Below, piece after piece: positions 34,501 through 42,604 of a stretch of 64,000 nucleotides of DNA. Below the pieces are notes generated by a model. That model ran no database searches and was not told where the DNA came from. It saw only the letters and a list, made by a program, of their open reading frames with translations. Origin of the DNA: Lachnospiraceae bacterium. GTDB lineage: Bacteria > Bacillota > Clostridia > Lachnospirales > Lachnospiraceae. The DNA is taken from contig CAJTIR010000009.1 in NCBI GenBank assembly GCA_910576385.1, forward strand, positions 53,804-117,803, written 5' to 3'. The first letter of the stretch is position 1. Each line of letters starts with the position of its first letter. The translations under genes were made by a program, and so were the position numbers.

Positions 34501-37500
34501 CAGGGACATATTGAACTTCGCAATGTTGAAAAGCAGGTTTCATGGGAAGAAGCTTTGGCAGGTACAGCCGCTGGAGTAGAATTGACAAAGGATTCTGGGG
34601 GCGTAGTACAGACTAATTTAGAGGTATGGTATACACCAGTTGACCTGGATGAAAATGATCAGACACCGAGACAACTTGACAGCACAGAGTATGATGTTAC
34701 CTATGAGAATAACAATACGATAGGTACAGCAACGATCAAGGTTACTGGAAAGGGCAATTTTACCGGCACTGTGACAGAGGATTTTAAGATTGTAGGGGAT
34801 CTGTCAGGAGATAAGGCTGTCATGACGGTGGAGGATTGGACTTATACACCGCCTAAGAATGGAGTTATTACCAATACACCAGAGCCAGTTGTGATTTACA
34901 ATGTAGAATATCCAACAGGTAGAATTGAAGAAGTCACTCTGAAGAAAGATGAAGATTATACAGTAAGCTGGAGTGATAATGAAAATGCGACGTTAAATGG
35001 CACCGCTGCAAAAGTCAAAATTACAGCAGTATATGAAGAGGACGGTAGCACGCTTAAGGGCAGTTATACTGGAGAGCAGGAGAAAGGGTTCCAGATTTTA
35101 CAGAGAGATCTCTCTAAATTGGAGGAAGATCCACTGCTTAGTATGACAGGGTTGTTGGAAGATGGATATGAATATACAGGTTTACCGATTGTGCCGCAAC
35201 TGCAGATTAGTTGTGATGGAACAGACCTTACTTGGATTTTGTCAGGGGAAGGCAGCTCAGAAGATTATGATTATGAGATTTCGGCAGTCAATAATACGAA
35301 CGTTTATGAATATGCGCAGGGACCTGACGGCGAAAAGGGAGAACGTCTTACACCAATCGTCACCATAAGCGCCCGTAAGAGCGGTGAAGATTATACTGGG
35401 AATTACAAGGGAGAATTCCAGAAAGAATTTAAGATCAACCCAAGAGAGATTTCTCAGGAGACGATAGATACAATAGTTGAGGTTGCCGGTGTCACACCAG
35501 AGATGGACTATACTGGGGAAAAAGTGGAATTTCCACTTCCATCTGATCCAAGTAAAAATGCCATTGATGTTACATGGAGTAAAAACTATGACGATGGAAC
35601 CCAGGTTCGCAAGCTTTTGGTCGAAGATCAGGATTATGAGATAGTCTACAAGGATAATATTAAGATTGGCGAGGCTACTGTAACGATTTCTGCAATAGAA
35701 GAAAGTAATTATGCAGGAAGTTACGATAAACATTTCAAGATTATGGCAACGATTGAAGTTGTAGACGATCCCAATCCGCCTATTCCTTATATGGAACTTG
35801 AATATGATCATGATGTTCCGTTTGGTATTGTGGATGTATATCCAAAATTGATCTTTAAGGATTATTCCGGTATGCTCTGTGGTGAGACAAATGAGGCAAA
35901 GATCCTGGTCGAAGGAGAGGATTTTGAGATTGTCACTTTAGAGAATCAAGGAGATGCGCCAGAAGTCAGCAAGAACAATAAGAATGTGGCAAGTGAGGAC
36001 GCTGAGGAGGCCGACAGGCCAACCGTAGTGGTTCGGGGAATTGATTGTTATCGTGGTATAATTAAGCGTTTCTATAACATTATCCCCAAAGATTTGGCAA
36101 CAGACGAAGGCGATATTACCGCTGAGTTCCTGGGAAGCCAGACAATTGGTGAATACGAAAATGCTTATATTTATAATGGCAGTGCAATCGAACCTCAGGT
36201 AACAGTTAAGAATCATGGACAGACAATGATGCCAAATGTGGATTACAAAGTGGTTGGTTATGTCAATAATACTGAGATTTCCACAGAAGGCAAACAGGCA
36301 GGCGTGATTATTGAGGCAGTAGAAGGCAGCAACTATGTAAACCGTAAGACATTGTATTTCAATATTGTGCCACGTTCCGTGGAACAGATGACAATCAACA
36401 TTACAGATGGTGCGCAGATTTTTGACCGCAAAGAGAAAAAGCCAGAAATTGAAGTATCCTTTATGGATAATGGCAGCCAGGTGATTCTTGAGAGAGACGT
36501 TGATTATGAAGTTTCTTATGAGAACAATATCGTAGCTGCAAGCGCCAGCGCTGGTGAAACAGCACCTGTGATTATCATCACTGGAAAAGGCAAATATGGT
36601 GGAACCATCCGTAAGACCTTTACGATTGAGCCAGAGAGTCTTAGTGAGGAAAATGATGACTTTGACATTACGGCTGCAAACGCAACATATACTGGACAGG
36701 AAGTTACTACCGTTATCGAGGTCAAAGCTAAAGATGGAACACTGCTGGTGGAAGGCGAAGATTATCAGATGGGAGCATATTCTGACAATATCAATGCTGG
36801 AACAGGATATGTGGCTATTCAGGGAATCGGTAATTATACTGGAACACGTCAAGTGCCGTTTTTCATTCTTCCGATCAATATAGAGGGAGCTTTCCAGATT
36901 GCAGATATTCCCGAACAGCAATATAACAGCAAGGCAATTACCCCAGAGATCACAGTAACACTGTCAGGTACAGAGATTGTACTTGAAGAGGGCAAAGATT
37001 ACGAAGTAGCCTATACAGACAATATTAATGCTGGAACTGCAACGGTAACAGTAACTGGTACTGGCAACATAGCTGGAACCGCAACGGCCCACTTTACCAT
37101 TAACAAGAAACCAATCAGTACAGAGCAAGGCATTGCAAGTGATATGGTGTTGCAGGCTCTGAAAGATCAGAACTATACAGGCGGCGGCATTACGCCAGAT
37201 GTAGATCTTAAGTTCTTGAATCAGGAGCAGGAGATTGATTACCAACTGGTACAAAACAAGGATTATCAGCTTACTTATAGCTCAAATGTGGCAGTTGGCA
37301 CAGCAACAGTTACAATTACAGGTATTGGAAATTATCAGGGAAGCGTTGAATCTGAGTTTAATATTTTAGGGCCGATGAATCTGGCAGATGTGGCGAAGAT
37401 TCCAGCACAACAATATACTGGAAATGCAGTATTTCCGAAGCCGGAGGTTTCTTTTGCCGGAAAGAAGCTGGAAGAGAACAGTGATTATACTCTGGAATAT

Positions 37501-38592
37501 AAAGATAATGTAGAGCGTGGAACTGCCACCATTACCATTACCGGACAGGGGTGGTATACAGGAACAAAAACAGTTACGTTTGACATTGCTAGAGAATTTT
37601 CCAATGACACAGTGATCAAGGGTGTGGCTTCTGCCTATGCTTATACTGGTAAGGCCATAAAGCCGGTCATTCGAGTGGAAGACAACGGAACAGTATTGAC
37701 CAATGGCGTACACTACGAGATTAGTTACAGTAAGAATACAAATGCTGGAACCGCTACTATTACGATTACTGGAATCAATCAGTATTCTGGTACGAAAAAG
37801 ACGACCTTTAAGATTACGCCACTGAGGCTTGGAAGAGTAAAGGCAGCTAAAGTTGCCGACCAAACTTACACTGGTAAGGCAAAGAAACCAAAAGTTAAGT
37901 TGACCAACGACAGCATTACCTTGAAAGAGGGAACAGATTACAAATTAGTTTACGTAGATAATGATACGCCAGGTAAGGCAGATATCATCATCAAAGGAAA
38001 GGGTAATTATACGGGAACCAAGACCATCAGCTTCAATATTGTTATTCCTAAATTAAAGGGAGTGAAGGTGAAAAAGTATACAGACAACAGCATTACTTTC
38101 TCCTGGAAAAAGGACACTTTGGTCAAGGGCTATGAGATCTATAATTCTAAAAACAGACGGGTGAAAGTGGTAAATAAGAACACGATTACCAGTGCGACTG
38201 TATCAAAACTCAAAGCGAATAAAGCCGCCACCTATCGGGTGAGATCTTATGTGGTCAGTGGCGGAAAACGTTATTTCAGTAGTTTTGTAAAGATCAAAGC
38301 GAGTACAGGACCAAAAGCAACCACGATTACAAGCATTGCCTCCTCGAAATCCAAACAGGCAAGTATCAAATGGAAGAAGATCAAAGGGGCAACCAATTAT
38401 CAGGTTTACCGCAGTACCAGCAAAAAGGGCAAATACAAGAAGCTGACAACTACCAAAAAGACTTCTTACACGGATAAGAAAGCAACTGGAGGCAAGACAT
38501 ATTATTATAAGATTCGTGTCGGTAAGAAAAGTAGTCTTGGAACCCTTTACAGCAGCTATTCACCTGTACGGTCCATCAAAGCTAAGAACTAA
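31534..38592 (+). CDS. Giant secreted protein with about 24 MBG/Ig-like repeats and two FN3 domains
   Basis: A 2,352-residue exported protein. The signal peptide is MHRDFARRIMALVLSVCM... with cleavage near VHAAD (about residue 33). About 24 tandem modules of 75-100 residues follow. Each contains YTG or YNG, a PxVxV strand, GxDYxVxYxNN, GTATVTITG and GNYTG, the signature of MBG/YDG-like Ig-fold repeats common in Lachnospiraceae surface proteins. The last 180 residues are two fibronectin-III-like domains (ITFSWKKDTLVKGYEIY, ASIKWKKIKGATNYQVYR) and are Lys-rich. No sorting motif is seen, although a sortase gene follows 31 bases downstream. Surface adhesion is the likely role, by inference. GGAGG precedes the ATG. 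Confidence 0.85.
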   Translation: MHRDFARRIMALVLSVCMIAGMIDLSGFIVHAADNDRLIRDAEISVNGGPFIYDGQEKRPTVTVTDPDTNTVIADSSYSLSYANNTNRGTATVTVTNNTNAQDKVDVSFVIAAKNLSPDFSIAPIGQQILKGSTPVTPVITVKNAGNQELKGVLSPSKVGDEDYTYWFTGNDTVGTATVTVTGQNNYQGTLTATFEIIQLDAGKLSFKLDGDTIQYRNGEDRKIALRDVKYDTTSLTEGQDYSIRYNNINRATTKAEVQIIGMNDYAGLQSAIQYYTVWKSIEDRYDAGKNIVAESIADQSYAGPGVAVEFGADQIKLKDPDYPGEYLKPKTSDADTDYDYEIDTSAGTNGFENNTQETEQATVTVRGNGRYRGSLTLPFKIVAPKLEDSMVQVDDSACVYDGTDQFSKLKITVTKGTIEYVQGRDFTVDVMTAVHASKYQVVVRPAGTLKGDIVRKTFEVHPRDLSAANIALADNAQASYTYNGTAFTPGVKLTYTKADGSTQELVAGTDYVLPLNYANNINAGTAEVYAVGKGDFTGNSQKQTFEISPVQMTESNTTVTMRPDGQTPYTGEAIKPVVTVLVSGTRLTEDKDFTVECSNNLNVGTATVTITGKGNYTTGSSPIVKNFEIVQRDMKDVTVKVDSPIQFTGNPIYPEPVLTYNGKTLAKGVDYEVSNDDYSNNIYVGQASVKVRGIGNFTGEKSTNFTISKRDISSGTLTVQDRKMGYDFTNGDPADARYYEYTGQEVKPQLEITFNADGMVNVPLEEGADKDYTLVFSKNKEIGTAQIRIVPTMTGNYTGSKTLEFTIKGNLSDYGKDGFTEVEIPEQIYTSKEIVPQDTKVTFAGKQLVLGKDFEIECSDNIVASDRAQAVIKGIGQYFGQTAPILFTIRPLDLAKDDLAKNNYVLGNVNDTYIYSGLPIHPVPNITHNGTALSYDSEYYVQYGIDGNEENINVGNGGLTIVGIAPNYENQYKKEFEIQPYDISASYAQGHIELRNVEKQVSWEEALAGTAAGVELTKDSGGVVQTNLEVWYTPVDLDENDQTPRQLDSTEYDVTYENNNTIGTATIKVTGKGNFTGTVTEDFKIVGDLSGDKAVMTVEDWTYTPPKNGVITNTPEPVVIYNVEYPTGRIEEVTLKKDEDYTVSWSDNENATLNGTAAKVKITAVYEEDGSTLKGSYTGEQEKGFQILQRDLSKLEEDPLLSMTGLLEDGYEYTGLPIVPQLQISCDGTDLTWILSGEGSSEDYDYEISAVNNTNVYEYAQGPDGEKGERLTPIVTISARKSGEDYTGNYKGEFQKEFKINPREISQETIDTIVEVAGVTPEMDYTGEKVEFPLPSDPSKNAIDVTWSKNYDDGTQVRKLLVEDQDYEIVYKDNIKIGEATVTISAIEESNYAGSYDKHFKIMATIEVVDDPNPPIPYMELEYDHDVPFGIVDVYPKLIFKDYSGMLCGETNEAKILVEGEDFEIVTLENQGDAPEVSKNNKNVASEDAEEADRPTVVVRGIDCYRGIIKRFYNIIPKDLATDEGDITAEFLGSQTIGEYENAYIYNGSAIEPQVTVKNHGQTMMPNVDYKVVGYVNNTEISTEGKQAGVIIEAVEGSNYVNRKTLYFNIVPRSVEQMTINITDGAQIFDRKEKKPEIEVSFMDNGSQVILERDVDYEVSYENNIVAASASAGETAPVIIITGKGKYGGTIRKTFTIEPESLSEENDDFDITAANATYTGQEVTTVIEVKAKDGTLLVEGEDYQMGAYSDNINAGTGYVAIQGIGNYTGTRQVPFFILPINIEGAFQIADIPEQQYNSKAITPEITVTLSGTEIVLEEGKDYEVAYTDNINAGTATVTVTGTGNIAGTATAHFTINKKPISTEQGIASDMVLQALKDQNYTGGGITPDVDLKFLNQEQEIDYQLVQNKDYQLTYSSNVAVGTATVTITGIGNYQGSVESEFNILGPMNLADVAKIPAQQYTGNAVFPKPEVSFAGKKLEENSDYTLEYKDNVERGTATITITGQGWYTGTKTVTFDIAREFSNDTVIKGVASAYAYTGKAIKPVIRVEDNGTVLTNGVHYEISYSKNTNAGTATITITGINQYSGTKKTTFKITPLRLGRVKAAKVADQTYTGKAKKPKVKLTNDSITLKEGTDYKLVYVDNDTPGKADIIIKGKGNYTGTKTISFNIVIPKLKGVKVKKYTDNSITFSWKKDTLVKGYEIYNSKNRRVKVVNKNTITSATVSKLKANKAATYRVRSYVVSGGKRYFSSFVKIKASTGPKATTITSIASSKSKQASIKWKKIKGATNYQVYRSTSKKGKYKKLTTTKKTSYTDKKATGGKTYYYKIRVGKKSSLGTLYSSYSPVRSIKAKN

Positions 38593-38622
38593 ACGGATGG
38601 AAGAAAGGAAATTGATATCGTT

Positions 38623-39765
38623 ATGGGAAGAATATATTGTATCGGAAAGTTCCAATTTGATTCCTATGAGAAATATCAGGAAGCATTAGACGATATAGAG
38701 AAAATTAGAAATATCTCTAAAAAAATGGATATCAATGAGACTGGTGTAGCACAGAGACTTTACAGCCTGGTTCGTGAGGGAAAGATCACATTTCGGAGTG
38801 TAATCGGCGACGATTACCTCCTTTACCTCTCGGATATGGTGGCTGAGGATTACCGTACCGTATCCAGAAGTTCCTTTACAAATCAGATTGCGCGCAGGCT
38901 GCAGCAGTTATCACCCAGTCAAGTGGTGGGAGCCATCTGTATGGCGGGTGCAGTGGTATGTTTTCTGGTGTTTTTGGGAAGTGAATACAATGATCAGCGC
39001 AAAGCCAGACAATTGGAGGAATTGCGAAACGAGCAAGAAATTTCAGCAGCCTCAGACTGGTTATCGGAGCGTCTGGTTGGCGTGTTAAAACAGGATGGAG
39101 AACAAGAGCCAATATTGGCGCAGACAGAGACTGTGGAAAATGAAATTTATGCAGCAGATTTGCAACAGACAGGGCCTGAAATTTTGCCGGAATATCAAAA
39201 ATTGTATGGGCAAAATGCAGATTTTGCCGGCTGGATTACAGTGATCGGAACTGGGATTGATTACCCGGTGATGCAGGCAGTGTCTGAGAGCAGTGATTTC
39301 TATCTGGATCATAATTTTGACGGAGCAGAGGACATCAATGGTTCCATTTTCTTGGATTCCAGGAATAGCTTGGAAGGGGCAGATGATAATTTTATTGTCT
39401 ATGGACACAATATGAAATCAGGTTTGATGTTTGGCGGATTGAAAGAGTATCTTGATCCAGCTTATTGGAGAGAACACAAGAAGGTTGCATTTCACACAAT
39501 TTATGAAAAAGCGGAGTATGAGATTATAGCAGTATGCCTGTCAAAAGTAGCGGGAGAAGAGGGCAATGACTTTAGGTATTATGATTTTATCAATGCCGGA
39601 AATAAAGATGCCTTTGAAAATTATGTGGAAAATATCAAAGCATTGAATATCACGGGCGAAGACATGGATGTTTCGTATGGGGATAAATTATTGACACTCT
39701 CCACCTGTAACAACTATACCGAAGATGGAAGGTTGTTTTTGGTGGCAAAGAAGTGTAAGAAATAG
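38623..39765 (+). CDS. Class B sortase with an extra cytosolic N-terminal domain
   Basis: A 380-residue transpeptidase that cleaves sorting signals and attaches proteins to the cell wall. Residues 1-95 are a charged cytosolic domain (MGRIYCIGKFQF, EKYQEALDDIEKI) not usual in sortases. A TM helix at about 98-118 gives N-in topology. The sortase domain from about 190 has DFAGWITVIGTGIDYPVMQ, catalytic H262 (YGHNMK), C362 (TLSTC) and R370 (EDGRLFLVAKK), matching class B. It lies between the giant repeat protein and an LRR_5 protein that ends in TPKTG, its probable substrate. Confidence 0.9.
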   Translation: MGRIYCIGKFQFDSYEKYQEALDDIEKIRNISKKMDINETGVAQRLYSLVREGKITFRSVIGDDYLLYLSDMVAEDYRTVSRSSFTNQIARRLQQLSPSQVVGAICMAGAVVCFLVFLGSEYNDQRKARQLEELRNEQEISAASDWLSERLVGVLKQDGEQEPILAQTETVENEIYAADLQQTGPEILPEYQKLYGQNADFAGWITVIGTGIDYPVMQAVSESSDFYLDHNFDGAEDINGSIFLDSRNSLEGADDNFIVYGHNMKSGLMFGGLKEYLDPAYWREHKKVAFHTIYEKAEYEIIAVCLSKVAGEEGNDFRYYDFINAGNKDAFENYVENIKALNITGEDMDVSYGDKLLTLSTCNNYTEDGRLFLVAKKCKK

Positions 39766-39794
39766 CAATGCAGAGTAGCAAGGAGGATAAGAGG

Positions 39795-41378
39795 ATGAAA
39801 AAAAGGTTTGGCAGGATTTTCAATGCGATACTGATATTAGCGATTACTCTGGCGCTGTGTCCGGCAGTTCAGACAATGGCAGAAGAGGATGTCAGTGCGT
39901 ATATCATGGATGGGACAGTGATTACTGGATATACTGGGGCAGGGGGAGACATCACGCTCCCGGCAGTGGCCACAGAGGTTGCTGATTATGCTTTTGCTGG
40001 AAATGCCTCTATAGTTAGTGTGACAATACCAGCAAATATCACTCGTGTCGGAAATTATAGTTTTTCAGGTTGTAGCGGACTTTCCAGCGCAGTATTTACG
40101 GGGACAGCAAGCGTGGGAGCAGGCGCTTTCTATGGCTGTAGTTCTCTGGGATATGTGGAGCTTCCGGCAGGCTTGGGTGCGATTGAGGCAGAGACTTTTG
40201 ACGGCTGCGGCAGTCTTGCTTCTGTGTCAATTCCCGATGGTGTTGTTTCGATCGGTGCACAGGCGTTTAATGGCTGCGGCAGTCTGGGCAGCATCAGTAT
40301 TCCAGGTTCTGTGACAGAGATTGGCAGCGGCGCTTTTAATAATTGTGTGGGCTTATCTGAGATTACAATTCCATCTTCTGTAAGTTCTATGGGAAGTGGT
40401 GTGTTAGCAGGCTGTAGCGGATTGGCTTCTGTAAGTCTTTCTGGCGGAATGTCAGATATTCCAGAACTTACATTGTATGGATGTGCCAGTTTGGATAGTG
40501 TCAGCATCCCAGAATCTGTGGGAAGCATTGGAGCACAGGCATTTGGGAATTGTTCTGGTCTCTCAAGTGTTTCAATTCCGGCAGGAGTTTCCTCTTTAGA
40601 TTTGAGCGCTTTTGATGGCTGTGGCAATTTAAGTGATATTACAATAGACGGCGGTAACGGCAGTTATGCTTCCTATGATGGATGTATTTATGATCCAGGA
40701 TTGACGCAGATTTTGTATTGTCCAATGGGTAAGAACAGTTTGGAACTGCCTAAAACGATCACCACACTGGCCTCTGCATCATTTAGCAGTTGTCCTTATG
40801 TGTATGAGTTGAAATTGCCAGATTCTGTCACCACAATTGAGGCCGATGCTTTTACTGGAAGCGGTGTTGGGGCGGTAGAGATTCCCAAAAATGTTACTTC
40901 TATTGGCTCCCAGTCCTCCTGGACGCCGGATGTGATCTATGGCTATAAGGATACTGAGGCAGAGCGCTTTGCAGATGAAAATAGCTATATTTTTCAATAC
41001 TTAGATAAGGAACCAGAAGAACCGCCTGTAATAGAAGAACCGCCTGTAATAGAAGAACCGCCTGTAACTCCACCAGAAGAACCAGGGGAGAATCCAGGGG
41101 ACAATCCATCAACATCAACCCCAGGCGGTAATACGGGTGGAACAACAGGCGGCACAGGAACGACAGGAGGCACCACTACCCAGACAGGTACTGGCGGAAC
41201 AACCGTAACTAGAAATGCTACCTCCGTTTCCAGAAGTTTGGGAACAGCACAGGTAAAGAACAGCACGCCAAAGACAGGCGTTGCCTTTGATGCCAGATAT
41301 ATGCTCTGCGCAGGTGTGTTCCTTGCTGGAACTTATCTGGTTGTCACCAGAAAGAAAAAGGGAATGAAAATAAAATAA
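39795..41378 (+). CDS. Sortase-anchored LRR_5 (BspA-like) surface protein
   Basis: A 527-residue wall-anchored protein. A signal peptide (ILAITLALCPAVQTMAEE) is followed by about thirteen leucine-rich LRR_5/BspA repeats of 23 residues (pattern AFxGCxxLxSVSIPxxVxxIG, residues 25-390). Next come a proline linker with three VIEEPP copies, a Gly/Thr-rich stretch, and a C-terminal sorting signal TPKTG, a hydrophobic segment (LCAGVFLAGTYLVV) and the basic tail TRKKKGMKIK. The motif departs from LPXTG, fitting a dedicated sortase just upstream. ATG 39795 is preferred because AAGGAGG lies 7-9 bases upstream; ATG 39768 has none. Adhesion is inference. Confidence 0.88.
   Translation: MKKRFGRIFNAILILAITLALCPAVQTMAEEDVSAYIMDGTVITGYTGAGGDITLPAVATEVADYAFAGNASIVSVTIPANITRVGNYSFSGCSGLSSAVFTGTASVGAGAFYGCSSLGYVELPAGLGAIEAETFDGCGSLASVSIPDGVVSIGAQAFNGCGSLGSISIPGSVTEIGSGAFNNCVGLSEITIPSSVSSMGSGVLAGCSGLASVSLSGGMSDIPELTLYGCASLDSVSIPESVGSIGAQAFGNCSGLSSVSIPAGVSSLDLSAFDGCGNLSDITIDGGNGSYASYDGCIYDPGLTQILYCPMGKNSLELPKTITTLASASFSSCPYVYELKLPDSVTTIEADAFTGSGVGAVEIPKNVTSIGSQSSWTPDVIYGYKDTEAERFADENSYIFQYLDKEPEEPPVIEEPPVIEEPPVTPPEEPGENPGDNPSTSTPGGNTGGTTGGTGTTGGTTTQTGTGGTTVTRNATSVSRSLGTAQVKNSTPKTGVAFDARYMLCAGVFLAGTYLVVTRKKKGMKIK
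41022..41070 (+). repeat. 18-base direct repeats in the proline linker
   Basis: Tandem near-identical units of GAAGAACCGCCTGTAATA, two complete and a partial third, encoding VIEEPP. They lie within the LRR_5 protein and could expand or contract by slippage. Confidence 0.7.
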
Positions 41379-41435
41379 TCATACAGGAGAGAATCTTGAT
41401 GGTAGATCGTAGTTTTTCTTGTGTATAAAATGGAT

Positions 41436-41466
41436 AAGGGCTGTGCCGAAAGGCACAGCCCTTGTT
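41436..41466 (+). terminator. Terminator of the sortase cluster
   Basis: AAGGGCTGTGCC pairs perfectly with GGCACAGCCCTT around GAAA (12-bp stem). The T-tract is weak (GTT), but the stem is very stable and sits 57 bases after the stop codon. Confidence 0.7.
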
Positions 41467-41486
41467 AGGAAGTTTAGCAAAACTCC

Positions 41487-41513
41487 TAAAGTTTCCAATT
41501 AAACAACCGATAA
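41487..41513 (+). promoter_or_regulatory. Sigma-28 promoter of flgM
   Basis: TAAA (41487-41490), 15-base spacer beginning GTTT, ACCGATAA (41506-41513): the full sigma-28 (FliA/SigD) consensus. A small inverted repeat (TTAGGA...TCCTAA, 41465-41489) overlaps the -35. Confidence 0.85.
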
Positions 41514-41576
41514 ATAAAATAGATCATAAAGATAAAAAATATAGTAAAACGGATTTTACGGAAAGGAGAGGTCCTT

Positions 41577-41852
41577 ATGCGTATAGAAGCATATAATCAG
41601 GTAACTCAAATTTATAACAGTGGTAAGGTTTCTAAGATGAAGGGCAGCGGCAGTGTAGATAAGCGGGATCAGCTACAGATCTCTCAGACAGGCAGAGATT
41701 ATCATGTGGCGAAGCAGGCGGTAGCGGATGCCCCTGATATTAGAGAGGACAAGGTGACACAGGTAAAGAGCCGTATTGCATCCGGCAACTATAAGGTGGA
41801 AGCAGGCGATTTTGCAGCAAAGCTGATTGAGAAGTACGAGGCATATTGCTAG
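41577..41852 (+). CDS. flgM: Anti-sigma-28 factor FlgM
   Basis: A 91-residue cytosolic inhibitor of sigma-28 that is exported once the hook is complete. It shows the typical layout: a disordered N-terminus (RIEAYNQVTQIYNSGK), a DQLQISQTGRDY segment and the C-terminal sigma-binding helices (VTQVKSRIASGNYKV, DFAAKLIEKY). Family length. AAGGAGAGG precedes the ATG. First gene of the late flagellar operon, behind a strong sigma-28 promoter, which makes a feedback loop. Confidence 0.92.
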   Translation: MRIEAYNQVTQIYNSGKVSKMKGSGSVDKRDQLQISQTGRDYHVAKQAVADAPDIREDKVTQVKSRIASGNYKVEAGDFAAKLIEKYEAYC

Positions 41853-41867
41853 AAATGAGGTTTTTGC

Positions 41868-42380
41868 GTGGCAAGCTTAATGGAAGATTTTATGGATATA
41901 TTGGAACGGGAGAACGGGGAGTATCAGCATCTTACAGAACTGTCTAGAGAGAAACGGCAGATCATTATAGATGGCGATATTCCCGCCCTTGAGGAAATTA
42001 CTAGTCGGGAGCAGGAGATCACCGGAAATCTGATCAATCTGGAAAATAAAAGAAGAGAAGTTGTCAAGGATATGTCTATCGTACTTAGTAAGGAGCCAGA
42101 GGAGCTGACGGTTACTAATATGATAGCATTTTTAAATAAACAGCCAGAAGAGCAGCGTAAGCTGGAGGATTTAAAAGAGAGATTGAGATGTACCTTGAAT
42201 GAGATGGCAGATATCAATGGCCAGAATGAGGTATTGCTCAAGCAGGCAATGGAGATGGCTGAGTTTGACTTGACATTATTCCGCAGTATGCGTCAGGCGC
42301 CGACAACAGCAAATTATGACCGGCAGGCCAATAATACTGGAGAGTTATTAGGCAGCAGTGGGTTTGATGCTAAGCAGTAA
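41868..42380 (+). CDS. flgN: Flagellar export chaperone FlgN
   Basis: A 170-residue helical, coiled-coil protein starting at GTG 41868 with GAGG upstream; ATG 41880 is an alternative start. FlgN binds the hook-filament junction proteins FlgK and FlgL and delivers them to the export gate; both genes lie just downstream. Seen: ENGEYQHLTELSREKRQIII, then long heptad-like helices and a polar tail. Sequence identity in the family is low, so position counts heavily. Confidence 0.82.
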   Translation: MASLMEDFMDILERENGEYQHLTELSREKRQIIIDGDIPALEEITSREQEITGNLINLENKRREVVKDMSIVLSKEPEELTVTNMIAFLNKQPEEQRKLEDLKERLRCTLNEMADINGQNEVLLKQAMEMAEFDLTLFRSMRQAPTTANYDRQANNTGELLGSSGFDAKQ

Positions 42381-42429
42381 AGAGGGATATATAGTAACAG
42401 CGGTGATTCCAGCACTGGCTGGAATGATT

Positions 42430-42590
42430 TTGAATGTACGGGGCGCGTTAGGAAATTTACTGTTTACGCAGTATACGCCCTGCGCAAAGCGAGTTTAGGA
42501 AGTTTGAACCGTGGGAATGGGTATTAGGTACGAGATACCCTGCGCGGCGAGTATAGGGAAGAAAATCTTCCCTACTCGATCGCCGAATAG
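42430..42590 (+). repeat. Hairpin-rich intergenic element with 60-base direct repeat, upstream of flgK
   Basis: In the 224-base gap before flgK, a unit like ATAC..CCTGCGC..GCGAGT.TAGG.AAG occurs twice, with the TGCGC blocks at 42481 and 42541, exactly 60 bases apart. It includes GGGTAT/ATACCC (42519-42540) and a long hairpin CGGCGA..TAGGGAAGA / TCTTCCCTA..TCGCCG (42545-42585) that ends seven bases before the flgK ribosome-binding site. It could affect flgK translation or mRNA processing, or be a dispersed repeat. Confidence 0.6.
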
Positions 42591-42604
42591 TAAAGGAGAA
42601 CAGA

